Assembly (NCBI GenBank): GCA_964017155.1
Contig: OZ024860.1
Location: 45,962,816 to 46,026,815, forward strand
Direction: 5' to 3'
DNA length: 64,000 bases
From: Oasisia sp. SBJ-2009
Lineage: Eukaryota; Annelida; Polychaeta; Sabellida; Siboglinidae
Within the stretch, counting starts at the first letter, position 1, and each line of letters begins with the position of its first letter. Made by a program: the position numbers and the translations under genes. The notes below the pieces were generated by a model. That model was not told where the DNA came from. It searched no databases and saw nothing but the letters and a program-made list of their open reading frames with translations. Shown here piece after piece: positions 21,701-33,979 of this stretch.

Positions 21701-23701
21701 AATAAGAGAAAAACACGCTGCTGGTAAGTCTTGTGACTACAAAGTAAATTATTGCCTTATTGAAATGCTGCAAGGTGTGATTTAGTTACACTTCTGTGTG
21801 TTCTGCGCCAGTCTGTGGAGAGTCAATGGGATTTTGATTTTTCAGATACTGTGATTATGTCTTGGACCATCAAGTAGTTTTGTTTTCCCAATAACAAAGT
21901 CAAAACATCTTAGAGTTACCATAAAACTGTGTGTGAAGACAAATGCTGTGAGTGTAGGTGAATATCTTCTCAGCATCAAGAGTGTGCAGTTGGACATTTC
22001 TGGAAGCCATTGGATTAAGAAAATGCAGCTGAGTGTTTTCAGAGAACCATCAATGGAAGGTGTTTTTAAAGAGAAACTTCAAAGGGTGTGGCTGGATGTT
22101 ACATACCCTTGTCAGTTGTGTATTCTGTATTCATCACATTTTGATGCCAATGACCAGTAGGCCCATAGCCAAAAATAAAATTTTCCAGTCTTGAATTAAT
22201 CAAAAGTGTGCTTTTTCATGTGGGTACAGATTGTGTGGAGGCCATTCATGTCAATCACAGCCATTAGTGGCCAATTTAGTATTGTTTTAATGACAAACTG
22301 GAGTCATTCGAGGTATTAGTTGAATTAATGCTGATCTACCATGGTAGTTGATCTGTGTCATTATATTACCAGTTGTGTCAATGGCAGTCATTAGTGTCTG
22401 CTGATAGACTAAGTCACCTTTGACAGGGAAATCTTCCAGAATAATTCATCTGAAATAGCATGAGGAGAGTTACTCACTGTGGGTGCGAGAAGCAACCTTT
22501 GTCACAATGAAAAGGTAGTTCAGGTTAGTGGGCTAGTGAAACAGGCACCAGAATCAACAAGAGTAGTTGCTAGATGGCAATGTTATATAAAATGCAATCA
22601 TGTGGTGTAACATGATGAATAACTCTGGTGCATTAATAACTTTGAGCAATTTAATTTATCGTTTAGTACCAGGTATGTATCATCTCTTCATGGGTGTGTT
22701 TACATTTGTTTTAACTCAGTTTTGTTGCCTGATAATGACTTAAGTTTGTGAGAGGTTGAGTGTCAATTTCAATGTCAAGTAATGCATGGATTGATGAACT
22801 TAGAAGCCTCTCCCTTTCACTGTGTAGTCTCTTCTGGATGGTACCTGACACTTGTATATGATAGGTCACTATTGTGGCATTCACAATGTCTGCTATTCAA
22901 ATCATTTTTATGCACAATTATCTGTTATGTGGAGGTACATGTTATAGATCACATTTAAGGCTGATGCATTGCAATAACACTAATCATGGTTTATTGTCCT
23001 GTTGAATTATGTCCAGATATGTGTATTTTTCTGTAACTTCATCCAAAAAATGTCTATTGCAGTAATGGCAGACACTGTTCCTTAGGTCATAGAGGGCGAT
23101 TTACTAAACTACAACTCACTAAGATGGATTAATTTGATTACTTTAGTAATGTATTTTGTTGGATAGACCCGGTGATGATCGTAATAAGGAAAAAATGCCA
23201 GCGATAATAGACTTTGTAAACAGTATTGAAGGACGCAAACCTGCAACTAACAGTGGGCTGGCAGTATATTCACTTAATCATGAATGACATAATTTGTCAA
23301 GTTTACGATTATGAAATTTAAGTGATCTTAACCATTGTTGAGTTTTCAACTTTCAGAATACAAATATATATTATATGATGTTCGTATTAATAAAATGCAT
23401 TATTGCAGACAAAATCTTGACTTGAAGTGATGCAGTCAATTTTTATGTCAAGTCACTGGGAATGCAGTATTCAGGGATCACAGAACCGAGGGCGGTAGCA
23501 CTGATGTCATAAGATTTCAGTGAAATAGCTATTCCAGACTAAATCTCTGTCACTGCGCTTGTACTGGCATGACTCAACTTATTCTGAATTAGTTATACTG
23601 AAACAATTAACAGGGAAAGAGGTTTGAGAACCACTTAATGGTAATAATTTATTATTTTATTTAAAAGAAATACAATCCGAGTGCAAGTGCAGAAAGACTT
23701 A

Positions 23702-24551
23702 CTTGGTACAAATTAAAGGACAAACAAAGTTACCTTTTACGTGGCATACACCTAATAGAGTTAATATAAAGTAACAATTTCCACATATACTCAATTTTTT
23801 AACGCCAGCGGTTTACCAGAAAAATATTTTTTAACACCCAGCTATCCAAATACTACGCGCTACTCCATCTTAGACGAAGAATGACGTCACGACGGTGATC
23901 GAGGCGCTCTCCACGCAGATTCACTGCATGGGGTTTGGCTGTTGTCATGAAATGGCTGCAACTCGGCAACGCGCGTAACATGCTGATGACGGTCAATATA
24001 AAGTTGTCTATTATTGTTATCGCTGAAATCATCCCATCAACTGATGATACATGTCTACATCAAAGCATTTCTCCTCAAAATGGACCGAGCAAAGTGCCAA
24101 ACAGTACGCCCGCAAATCACCAACGTGAATCCATTGCTTCAATACAACCGGTTGTTTCAACTATTATTGCAACCATATGCCGAACACGAAGGCATAATTA
24201 CTAAAGTTTACCATAGATTTAACCACAGATTTAGATATACGTCTATAAGCAGCTGCTAGATGTCATGCCAACTGAATGAACTGTCGAAGTTGTTGACCCT
24301 TAACAGCGTCGCCGGAAGCTGACCGAGATATAGAATGCCGCGCGCTGAATGACCAAGTCAATTTAACCCTTCACTTAATGGCGGCGTCTAGACCATCGTG
24401 GATTTCGTTAGAATTTTAGACTTTAAAGTCACATTCTGAGTAAACCGCTGACGTTAAAAAATTGAGTATATGTGGAAATTGTTACTTTGTATAAACTCTA
24501 TTAGGTGTATGACACGAAGCCGTAGCCTTTTTTTGTCCTTTAAAGTACAAG
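23702..24551. mobile_element. ~850-bp MITE with ~112-bp terminal inverted repeats
   Basis: 23702-23817 is mirrored at 24440-24551. Shared blocks include TAAAGGACAAA at the ends, CATACACCTAATAGAGTT, AAAGTAACAATTTCCACATA followed by TACTCAATTTTTTAACG, and CAGCGGTTTA. The arms are roughly 85-90% identical, with more change in one stretch. The interior is CpG-bearing, and its two short plus frames (23935-24259) encode no recognisable transposase, so it is probably non-autonomous. Confidence 0.8.
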
Positions 24552-25315
24552 TTATGACCCCAAATTGTCAACCCTCAAGTGCACCAGCTGCAAAGATGCC
24601 AGTTATGGCTGTCAATTATGATTATGGAGTAATATATTGGTTACTGGGCACCACTTTGATGTACGGTCTGACACCACACATGTCAAACAAATCACCCTGT
24701 GGGGTATTTGATGTATATGTGTGATATGTAATCTGACAGTGTCATACTCTTTTCCTGTTTTAGGGGCTTTTCATGGTTCTTCAAAATCACTGCCATTTAT
24801 GATGGTAATTGAGGAAGTTCCATATTACAGAAATACAGTGAAGATAACGCTTGTTGAAACAACAAATATCTATGGAATTCTAAAATGTGACTATAATTCT
24901 GGAATCGGAATTAATAAATATGATAGTACGCTGTAGAGAAGCCAGAATTGGTTTGGGTGAACTTGAAATTGGTCGACGGGAAAGCAATGGAATAAGTATT
25001 GTAACTATGACTGCTTTGGAACTGAATATAGGACTGAATTGTTGTCTTTCACAGCATCAAATAGCTAAATGGATTACCATTTACTTATAAATCTTCTGTG
25101 CTCATTACATTACATAATAACATTAGTTTTAACATTTATAAAAAAAAATCAAAAATAAAGCTATCCATCTCTAAACAAAATTAAGTCAACATTAAATAAT
25201 AAGATCGTTTTAAGTTTAATAACCTTGTCATTCCTGCCAAATTTTATACTTGTGAAATATTGTTGGCACAAAGAAACCAACTCTGATTTGATTACAACAA
25301 AATGTAAATGCTTAC

Positions 25316-28045
25316 CTTCAATGTAATGTGGTCTGTTTTCACAGGATATCCAGCTTTTACAACGTCACTGCACGTCAACACATCCTGCTTCTGTGTGTCA
25401 GCAGGCTCTGTCATTGTCGTCACGTCGCCATCACGAAGGTGACTCACGTTGACGCTCTTGTGAGGTTCCTGGTCGCTGTAGGAGGTGCTGCGATCCACCT
25501 CACTGTTCGTACTGTAGAGGTCTCCCTGGCACGTGTACTGGTAGGCGTCCTTTGCGAAGCGGGTCTGTCGCCGCTTAATAAGCACAATCGCCGTGACGAG
25601 TATGACAACGATGACGGCGGTGACAACGGCCAGGATCACCATGATCCTCTCGTGGTACCCCAACTGGATCGCTGGCCCGGAGTTGGCCGCGTATACAGGG
25701 GAGGACATGTCAAAGTGGAAGTTGTCAAAGACAGCCGACTGGTTCACGACAATCGTCAACGTAGCGATGGCTGATTTAGGGTCGGCGCCGTTGTCTCGCA
25801 CAACCACCAGAAGCTTGTGGACATCTGTGGACGTGCTCCCGAGGTCGTCACCGACGGAGATGTCACCAGTGTGGGGGTTCATTGCAAAGAGAGAATGTTT
25901 GTTTCCTGCTGTGATTGCGTAGAACAACCTGGCGTTCTCGCCGAGGTCAGCATCACTAGCCAGAATCCTGCAGAATGTGTATCCAACGGGAGCATACAGC
26001 GACACCTGCACTGTCATGTTCTCCTCATTTGGGAATTCGATACGTGGTGCGTTATCGTTCCTGTCAGCCACGTACACAATCACCTGTGCCGATGAACTGA
26101 GTCTTGGCGGTGAAACGTTGGTTGCCACCACGACCATATGGTGACTCGACTGCTTCTCGCGATCCAGAACGATTGTTGTCGATATCTTCCCTGTGCGACG
26201 GTCGATTTGAAAGGCACCTGTGCTGCCATCTGTGTTCTGCAATGAGAAAACGATCTCATCGTAAGGGGCTGAGTCTGCATCCATCGCCAGGACTGAGCCA
26301 ATGTCTGTGCGAGCGGGCTGGTTCTCAAACGTGCCAAAAGTGTACTCTGCCCTTGAGAAGATTGGAGCTTCGTCATTGACATCAACAATGTTGACAGTGA
26401 TGGTCGTGATTGCAGACTTCGAGGGAGACCCTTGATCTGTTGCGATGACATCACACACAAACTTCACCATCAGTTCATGGTCATAGACTGCATTTGTCTT
26501 CAGCACCCCAGTTTTCGGGCCTACGGTCAGCAGATTGCTGGCTTCACCTGCGAGGGTGTAGATGACATCTGCGTTGCTTCCCGAGTCAGTGTCTCTGGCC
26601 TGTGCCACTAACAGTGCCACTCCCACAGTACCGTTCTCCTTCACATTCACAACGTAGCTGCTGTGTGCAAATAGCGGAGCGTTGTCATTCCTGTCGAGAA
26701 TCGTCACGCTAACTTCTTGGGTGGAGCTCAGTGGAGGTTCACCGTTGTCCGAGCACTCGACAGTGACCGTGTACTTATCTCGCTTCTCACGGTCAAACGA
26801 TGACCTTGTCACGATCTTGTACTCTCTAGGGTAGAGCTTCAGCAATGTGAAGTAGCGACTGTGCACGGTGCAGGAGATATTGGTGTGTGCATCAGGGTCT
26901 TCCACCGAGACATGTGCCACGAATGTGCCATTGGCGGCGTTTTCATACAACTCAGTGCGTCCTGTCGCTGACAACGCATTGATTGATATGACTGGGGGAT
27001 GGTCGTTTACATCCTCCACATACACCATCACCTTCACGTGAACTGGGATGCTGCTCGCTCCCAGGTCTGTCCCTGTCACCAGCAACTGGTAGAACTTCTC
27101 CGCCTCATAATCCAGATGCTTCTTGATGGATATCTCACCCGTAGCGTTGCCAATTGCAAATGTATCACCAAAGCTTTGCTGTGTGGGATGGGTGAAGCTG
27201 TACACTATCTGTCCGTTGAGGCCTTGATCTGGGTCTGTTGCGTGGACTTTTATAATTGTGGTAAGGGGCCTTGTGTCCTCCGCCACAGTCACCTCATACA
27301 ACAAGCGATCGAACTTCGGACTGTTGTCATTTGCGTCAAGGACAGTTATCTTGATGTCGAGTGACCCAGACCTGGCCGGCATGCCGCCGTCATATGCCAC
27401 AAGCGTCATGCCGTATGACGTCTGCCTCTCCCTGTCCAGTCGCCCAGTAAGCACCAATCGCAGGTCGACCCCGGCTGACCCATTGGTGACCTGAAGGTCA
27501 AAGTTCGCGACCTGCTCACTGAGTTCGTATCGTTGTATCGAGAATATCCCACTATCCAGATCCTCGGCGTTTGGAATTATAAACGTCATCCCGGGCAGGG
27601 CGTTTTCCGACACAGCGAACTCTACGTCCTGCTGGGGAAACTGTGGTGCATTGTCATTCTTGTCAACGACGGTGACACTGATCTTAATGATCTGGAACAG
27701 TTCCACGGGCTTGACAATGGCGAGGTCCAGCAGGAGTCTGCACACAGAGGCACGTGGACAGACCGTCTCCCTGTCAATCGTCTCTCTCGTGTGTAAGGTC
27801 CCGCTTGACACGTTGACACTGAAGTACTGGTTGTACTTTCCCGGGAGGAGTCTGAAGCGCAGCTGGGCCAGGACATGACGCTCGTATTTGGAACCCAACG
27901 CAGCGTCCATGATGACATTCCCGACTACAATATTTGTCTGTAACTCCTCATCGATGCTGTAGCTGACCTTCAGCTGCTCGGTGGCGGTGACGAATGACAC
28001 AGCCAGGACGGTGACACACAGAAGTGTGACTGTGGTGACACCCAT
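25316..28045 (-). CDS. protocadherin, exon with ectodomain, TM and proximal tail (residues 1-910)
   Basis: Calcium-dependent adhesion receptor of the plasma membrane, non-clustered protocadherin type. Residues 1-21 form a signal peptide (MGVTTVTLLCVTVLAVSF..). Seven cadherin repeats follow: EC1 ~22-134, EC2 ~135-242, EC3 ~243-350, EC4 ~351-457, EC5 ~458-561, EC6 ~562-667, EC7 ~668-775. The calcium-binding linkers are VDKNDNAP, LDANDNSP, EDVNDHPP, LDRNDNAP, VDVNDEAP and ADRNDNAP. EC1 has the protocadherin Cys loop (DRETVCPRASVC). The transmembrane helix is ~800-824, followed by KRR. Several N-glycosylation sequons are visible (for example NVS 79, NGS 188, NGT 372, NGT 471). The start is ATG 28045: the open frame reaches 28135, but no earlier ATG exists and TAG lies just before it. 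Having ectodomain and TM in one exon is typical of protocadherins. Seven repeats match delta-1 type vertebrate members; one-to-one orthology is not claimed. Confidence 0.95.
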
Positions 28046-28135
28046 GACTGGTGACACTATATAACAAACATTGCCTGGTGCACTGGACCCGTGACACCCA
28101 GTTGTCACAAAGGCTGTCACGTATATAAAACACAC

Positions 28136-28155
28136 CTAGGGAAAGGTGACAGATT
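28136..28155 (-). promoter_or_regulatory. splice acceptor before the large protocadherin exon
   Basis: The minus strand reads TCTGTCACCTTTCCCTAG immediately before 28135: a polypyrimidine tract plus AG. It implies that the ATG-bearing exon is not the first exon and that 90 nt of 5' UTR precede the ATG in this exon. Confidence 0.6.
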
Positions 28156-29573
28156 CCAGCGTGCTTCAGACAGTTGCCATGGTTAGTGTGGTCTGATTCG
28201 AGTAATTTCTCTTGCTGTTATTCCCGCGGCTGTCACCTCATTTGACATAACGGATCCCGTCAAGTTCACCCCAAGATGCGCTGTAACACAAAGGGAAGTT
28301 GTCACCGGGAGAATAAGCAACTATCAAAGTTGGCAAATAAATACACCTGTATAATAATGAAAGCATGCAGTCTACCAATGTACATGTAACTATCAAATGC
28401 ATTACTGGTGTGATTAAATGCAGCAATTACAAATTTGTGTTTTAATAAAGTAACTAAACTCAGAAGATGTATTTTCTTCACTGGTACAATGCAATGCTAT
28501 CAATGCTATTCATAAAACCAATAATCAGTTGTGGTCATGACATTTGTGCACATATTTTCCACTATAGAATGAAATATTCAGTGTTATTACATTTTTATAA
28601 CTGACATTTTTGTATAACTGACATCACTGTTGAATTGCATAAAATAAACATTATGTAGTAAATGAAAGCTGATTAGTCATTACATGATTTATTATTTACT
28701 ACAAGTATGTCCACATAATATAACACTGTCACAAGAAGCCGGTGTACATTTAACTGTACTTGGTCAAATCCTTATACCTGGATAATCATCATGGAATACA
28801 CACTTAGAAAATTATCAAACCCATACAAAGACTGCATGCAGGCTGTTATGTCTAAACCACCTCACATAACATGCCTACATCACTTCTACATGTGTGATTT
28901 AATACGACGTTAATAAACGTTAATAAAGATGCACATGTCTCAAATATCAATGGAAGTACAGAGCACCCCAGGCCTTGCAGGTCTCACTAATAGACTATCT
29001 GGCCACACAATGGGAGGGTGTTATCTCATATTATCTCACAAAAGAACCACCTACAGTGATAACTATAGCTGTCTACACCGACTACAACTGCACCTCTGTG
29101 TTGTAATCATATCATTTACAGCTGCCAGAGTAACATTACAAACCCACACGTCACATGATAATTGTGTACAGCTATCAGGTTTCAAACACCATGAATAAAA
29201 TACTGTTAAGTGACGACTAATTACCAAAGTACTTATTCATAGCCCTGCTTATCCTCCTAATCTTCCTCCTTGACACAGCGATTCATCTGCTGACAACATC
29301 AGTAATGCTAATCAGTTTTGAGACAACATTGTGTCATGGTGCATCTTTGCACATGGTTTCTAAAAATGTATGCACAAAAGAAGTTCTTAAAACAATATTT
29401 CAGAACAAAATGTCAGAAAATCCAATACACATTTAATTTTTTGTACACAAGGATAACACATTTTAGTAATTAATTATATGAATTTTCATAAATGATTGAA
29501 ACAGTCTTCACGTTTCATATTCAGCCAACACTATATTTATTTTGATACCTTCAAATAAACATCTTGGTCTTGT
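28156..29573. other. unannotated AT-rich DNA upstream of protocadherin
   Basis: No exon, RNA or repeat recognised. It may be 5' intron. Confidence 0.45.
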
Positions 29574-29859
29574 TAGGTCTAGTCCTGTTCTAACTACCGG
29601 ATTCTTCCCATTGTAGCTAATCTAGCTACATATTTGTCCTGTGTAGCTACAGATTAACGAAGCATTTAAGTTGTTGAAGCATGGCAGAGGATAACTGCTA
29701 AATAAGATTTAAAAATATGGCAATCCAAACTGAAATAGTTACTGCCCCAGCATGAATGAGATTATTAAAAAATAGCTCTAACAGGACTAGTTCAAGTGTC
29801 AAACATCATGAACAGGAATAAATAGTAGCTATAGCAGGAAGTAGCTGTAACAGGAAGAC
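29574..29859 (+). mobile_element. MITE family copy B (diverged), ~286 bp
   Basis: The right end TAGCTATAGCAGGAAGTAGC..TGTAACAGGAAGAC and the internal CTCTAACAGGACTAGTTCAA plus GTGTCAAAC match copy A (55779-56236) in the same orientation. The left end has inverted, more decayed TAGCTA/TTCCCA/TCCTGT units. Where copy A has CCCGTTATAG this copy often has CCTGTTACAG, consistent with CpG decay. Confidence 0.65.
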
Positions 29860-30391
29860 ACCATAATAAATATTGATATCCACAGCAGTTCATTGATAAC
29901 ATTGATCTCCGGTGTGATGATTAATAGGAGTGGATCTGTCACAACGATTGGTAATAAACTGTCATTGTCGAAAGCATTATTGCCTCCACCACTAGATCTA
30001 CTGCCCATCACTCATAAATCATTCAACCACCTGTCTGTAATCACTATAACGCAATGACCACTACTGGCCGCTATTGTCATGCAGACTGGTCTTTGTACAA
30101 ACTGTCGTGGGCATTAATATTAATGCATCCTTTTCTCACTAGCAACAATGACATTGGTCCTGAAATTGTCAAAGTTTATGTTCCGATATTTTCACACAAG
30201 TAGGGAAATCCCTGTTTCACAAACATGTCTTACTGCTAGGATCAACTGCTGTTGGAAACTGTAAAAAAGAGTGCAGTTTCATAGAGATTATAAAGGACAA
30301 TGACATTGGACAGTTTGTAGAAGACATGATGAGTCTAATTGAGAGGCCAAACATGTGTGTAAAAAAGATCAGATCTGCTACTTGTGTAGGA

Positions 30392-30459
<68 letters not shown>

Positions 30460-31090
30460 TTACACATCAACTTATTTTTCTTAAATTTAGATGGATGGAT
30501 GGCCCATAAAATAGGAAGAAGAACCAGCCTAACCCTTGCACACTTCAATAGGAACCACTTTAAAAATACTAAAATATCCACGAGCTTCCAAGTCTCCCAA
30601 TTTTGCAGATCTCTGAAATTGTGACAGACTCTAGAAAGTCTCCCAATATCCCGAATTAAAGTACAGATTTCCCCATTGTTTTTTTTAAACTTAGAAAATG
30701 CTAAATCAATGTTTCCTCTGCTGCTGAAGTTGGTTGGAACGACAATGCACGTTTACAACATCATGCTGCAGAAGCAAAAAAGTGACAATTGCGCGGTGAA
30801 CATATTCTTTTGTTTGTCTCATTTTTATGGTTTGCACTACACATCTACAATTGTGAATGCTGTAGGTTTTGCTGGAGTGTGCTTCAGTTCGGTTTTTCTC
30901 TTTGCAAATTTTTTTTAATGTCCTCATTGTCCATATTACACAAGATCTTCCAGGTTTTTTTCACTCAACATGAAAGCTCTGATATCCCCTACATGTGACG
31001 AAATCAATGACATCTGTGCCAGCAAACAACCCCCTTTCCCACCCACTGGAAGCCTTGGCAACTCCAATCACCAACACACATGAACTTGAC
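29860..31090. other. unannotated DNA with one AT microsatellite
   Basis: Apart from the (AT)n at 30394-30456, nothing is recognised. Confidence 0.45.
30394..30456. repeat. (AT)n microsatellite
   Basis: About 31 perfect AT units. Confidence 0.97.
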
Positions 31091-31480
31091 CATCAGAATG
31101 ATTTACTGCCCACTAAAGCGGCCACTAGCCTGGGTGTCGAAGACAGTGTTAATTTGAAGCAAGATTTATGTTTTTGGAAGGCACCTGCGTGTCTTGTGGT
31201 GGTGAAATGACTTCTGCAAGTAGCTCTGACTGTGGTCGATTCAATTAACAAAACCCCACAGCAGGCTGCGGGAAACCACGGTGAAATGGCTGCAATTAAA
31301 TTTGATGCTCGCAATAAATGGTGCTATTAGTAATGGTTTCTCAACGGGACAATGGGAAGGTATTAAAATTAATTGGCAAAAACGCTTAACAGCCGACTTT
31401 GTTAGATCAGTGCGTTTAATGTTTAATCGTTGACCTCGGTGTTAAGTGTGCTGGGAGTGTTCCACGTGCTCTCTTGTAAA
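31090..31480. promoter_or_regulatory. candidate distal regulatory block
   Basis: Non-repetitive and more complex than its flanks. Contains TTCAATTAACAAAACCCCAC, ATTAAAATTAATTGGCAAA and CCACGTG (E-box). The homeodomain-like TAATT sites are by-eye matches. Candidate only. Confidence 0.2.
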
Positions 31481-32022
31481 CCCAGGCAATTTTATGCAAT
31501 TTTAATCACATGGTATATTCTACAGCCACATCAAAGGAAGTGATGAAATGGTAGGGTGATCAAGGGTTGAAAGTGGAACCCTAGGGTGAAAATGTGCACC
31601 TTGTAATGTGGAAGTTTGTTGCCTGGGGACAGTGGGGAGTTTGTTTGAATAGCACATAGAACTGTGCTTATACCCTAAGAAAAATATAAATTCATTAAAA
31701 TTGTGAAAGACTGACTGTGAAGACTGACTGACAGTTAACACCAGAACATACCCAATACCTATGGCTGATAATCAAAATACATATGCACATATGGACGCAC
31801 ATTCAAGCATGCTTATTGTTGCACATACACATTTGCACAATGTCACTGTTACTAAGATTTGTTTTTGCATTTCTAAAAATGTCCTACAACAGCTCAAGTT
31901 GTTAAGAATGATCCAAAAAAATAATAATTACAACATGTCATGATTGACTCTCAACATTTTGATATACATAATTGCATACATACATACCTATATATAATAT
32001 ATATATATGTTTAATATATATG

Positions 32023-32095
<73 letters not shown>

Positions 32096-33879
32096 ATGTT
32101 TTCTGTAGTGTTGTGGCTAAACCAAGAACTGTGATGTTTCCAGAAAATACAAAGAAGCAGAATCTATAAGAACACTACAGAGGAACTACACGTACTAATA
32201 AAGAAAGAGCAACACACAGACATGCTGGACCAATACGTGTGTAATCCACTTCAGTCACCATTCCAAACACCTTTTGCAGAATACCCGCCTACATTACCAA
32301 CAAATGAATACTTATACTTACAAGCACTCTATGCTGTAGCATCCTTTAAGTCTGTGATGTGTAATCCAGGAGCCTTCTGTCACACAGGGTAATTGTCATT
32401 AGTCACCCTGCTGTGGTAGACACACACACACCCTATCCATAACAGCACCTCCAGATAACTACCCTACCCACTGATACTTCCTACTTTTCTTCCAGGCCAT
32501 CAGAAGCCCCGCCCCCAACCATGTCACATGACCACAGCCATGATTCTCATTGGCTTATGGCATGTGCCTGTGACATGATTGATGGCTGGATGTCACTGGC
32601 TGTGGTGTTGGCGGCTCACACATCAGGGGCCCCAGTGCAAACACATTTACAGGTTGAGAGTTGACAGTAGAGAGGCAGTTAATAAGGAATACACAAGAGG
32701 AAACCAGCGCCAATAAGATGTTCAGTAATGTTCAAAGGCAAGGCCAATCTCTCTGTAGGTCTAGTAATGCAACTTAAGAACTAAATAATGCACTCTCTGA
32801 GATGAAAATTTATTATAATGATCAGTGATATTTGTACATTTTATATGGCCATTTTAAAGCTTTATGGTGGTATTTATAAATCTTAGATGTAATCTGACTA
32901 GTTATAATTACTAAATAATTTAGTTATGTTAATACAATTGCTTAAAGAACTGTCTTGTTTTAATATGGTATTCAACTACTTATTTATAAATTGACTGGCA
33001 AACAACAATATACACCATGGCAATATTTTGATAGTTACATTTACACATTCTTTAATTTATTGTACCATAGCCTAGTTTTCATTAATTTAGAAATAAAAAA
33101 TTACCACCACTAGCATACGCACAGGTCTATGACAAACATTACAAATTTAATGGAACATTTTCAACTTTCCTGAGGGGCTATGTTAAGGAATATTAAAACA
33201 ATCCAATAAACATTCTGACACTTAAGCACTCTGAAGTGCCTAAAATCCTGTTTACGACCTCACATTTGTACGTGAGCAAATAAAACCTAAATGATCTCTT
33301 TCACGGAGCAGTACTTCAATAGCAAATTGAACAGCTCTGCCAGTTCATTGCCTCCATGCAGGTGAGACCAAATCAAAGTCGCTCCTAATTACGCTCCTAG
33401 ATCGGGAAATAATTTCTACGCCATCTGCAGGCAACACCTCGTAGTGGTCCCAGGACACCTCTCAGGGGTGGACCCTCTCAGGTACACAGTCCGGAAACTA
33501 CAAAGCACCCTCAGTCACTGCCACCAGCAAACCCCTCTGTGAAATGAGGAAATGGTGTGGTGTAATTTAGGCAATTCAGCACAGGGCCACCCTTGAGGGG
33601 GCAAGAGGCTGGTCTTTGAGGGAGGTGGGGAGGCAAGAGTCCTGCAGTTTTATGGAGTGTGGCTCCTGGCTGCACTTATGAGCAGCACAAATAGATTTCT
33701 GCTGATAGTTCACGTGTGGCTGGGTCGGTGGGTTATGGCGAATGTGTGGCCGTCAAGGTGTGTTATTTGTGACTAATGTTAATTAGCGTGACATGTGTGT
33801 TATATATGGGAGGAAGGTTAATGCGATTGAAAGAATAAATGGAGACTGTGTATGCATGCACACTCATATGCATGCACTT
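31481..33879. other. unannotated DNA with one AT microsatellite
   Basis: Contains the (AT)n at 31990-32092. A 10-bp inverted pair CTGTAGTGTT/AACACTACAG at 32103-32112 and 32171-32180 lies next to it. The remaining sequence shows no gene. Less AT-rich stretches at 32380-32650 and 33320-33740 are unexplained. Confidence 0.4.
31990..32092. repeat. (AT)n microsatellite with ATGTTTAAT interruptions
   Basis: Pure AT run from about 32027 to 32091, preceded by two ATATATGTTTAAT units. Confidence 0.95.
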
Positions 33880-33947
33880 ACACACAAACACACCACACAC
33901 ACACACCACAAACACACACCACACACACACACCACACACACACACAA

Positions 33948-33978
<31 letters not shown>

Positions 33979-33979
33979 T
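33880..33979. repeat. (CA)n/(CACACC)n microsatellite
   Basis: CACACCACA and CACACAAAC units. Open frames on both strands across it are artefacts. Confidence 0.93.

Larger units (their letters stand above)
18214..25315 (-). other. protocadherin intron 1
   Basis: 7102 bp. It contains a SINE, a possible solo LTR and a MITE, listed separately, and two less AT-rich non-repetitive stretches (20110-20480, 20960-21700). The stretches 18830-20100, 21720-23700 and 24560-25315 hold nothing I recognise. Confidence 0.8.
14990..28135 (-). other. protocadherin gene, visible transcript span
   Basis: Exons are 28135-25316 (ATG at 28045), 18213-18073 and 16630-16001, plus a 3' UTR to about 14990. Intron 1 is 7102 bp and intron 2 is 1442 bp. 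Each intron has GT..AG ends in phase 0: donor GAAG|GTAAGC at 25316, acceptor TTCGCAG|GAC at 18213, donor GAG|GTAAGA at 18073, acceptor CCTCAG|GTA at 16630. Deduced protein: 910 + 47 + 209 = 1166 aa. A further upstream exon is predicted from the acceptor at 28136. Confidence 0.88.

Noticed and set aside
25328..27918. Several plus- and minus-strand frames overlapping the large exon
   Set aside because: They are shadows of the protocadherin coding sequence in other frames.
28046..28135. Extending the protocadherin start upstream to 28135
   Set aside because: The frame is open but begins at GTG after TAG. The first ATG (28045) starts a proper signal peptide, and a splice acceptor lies at the edge.
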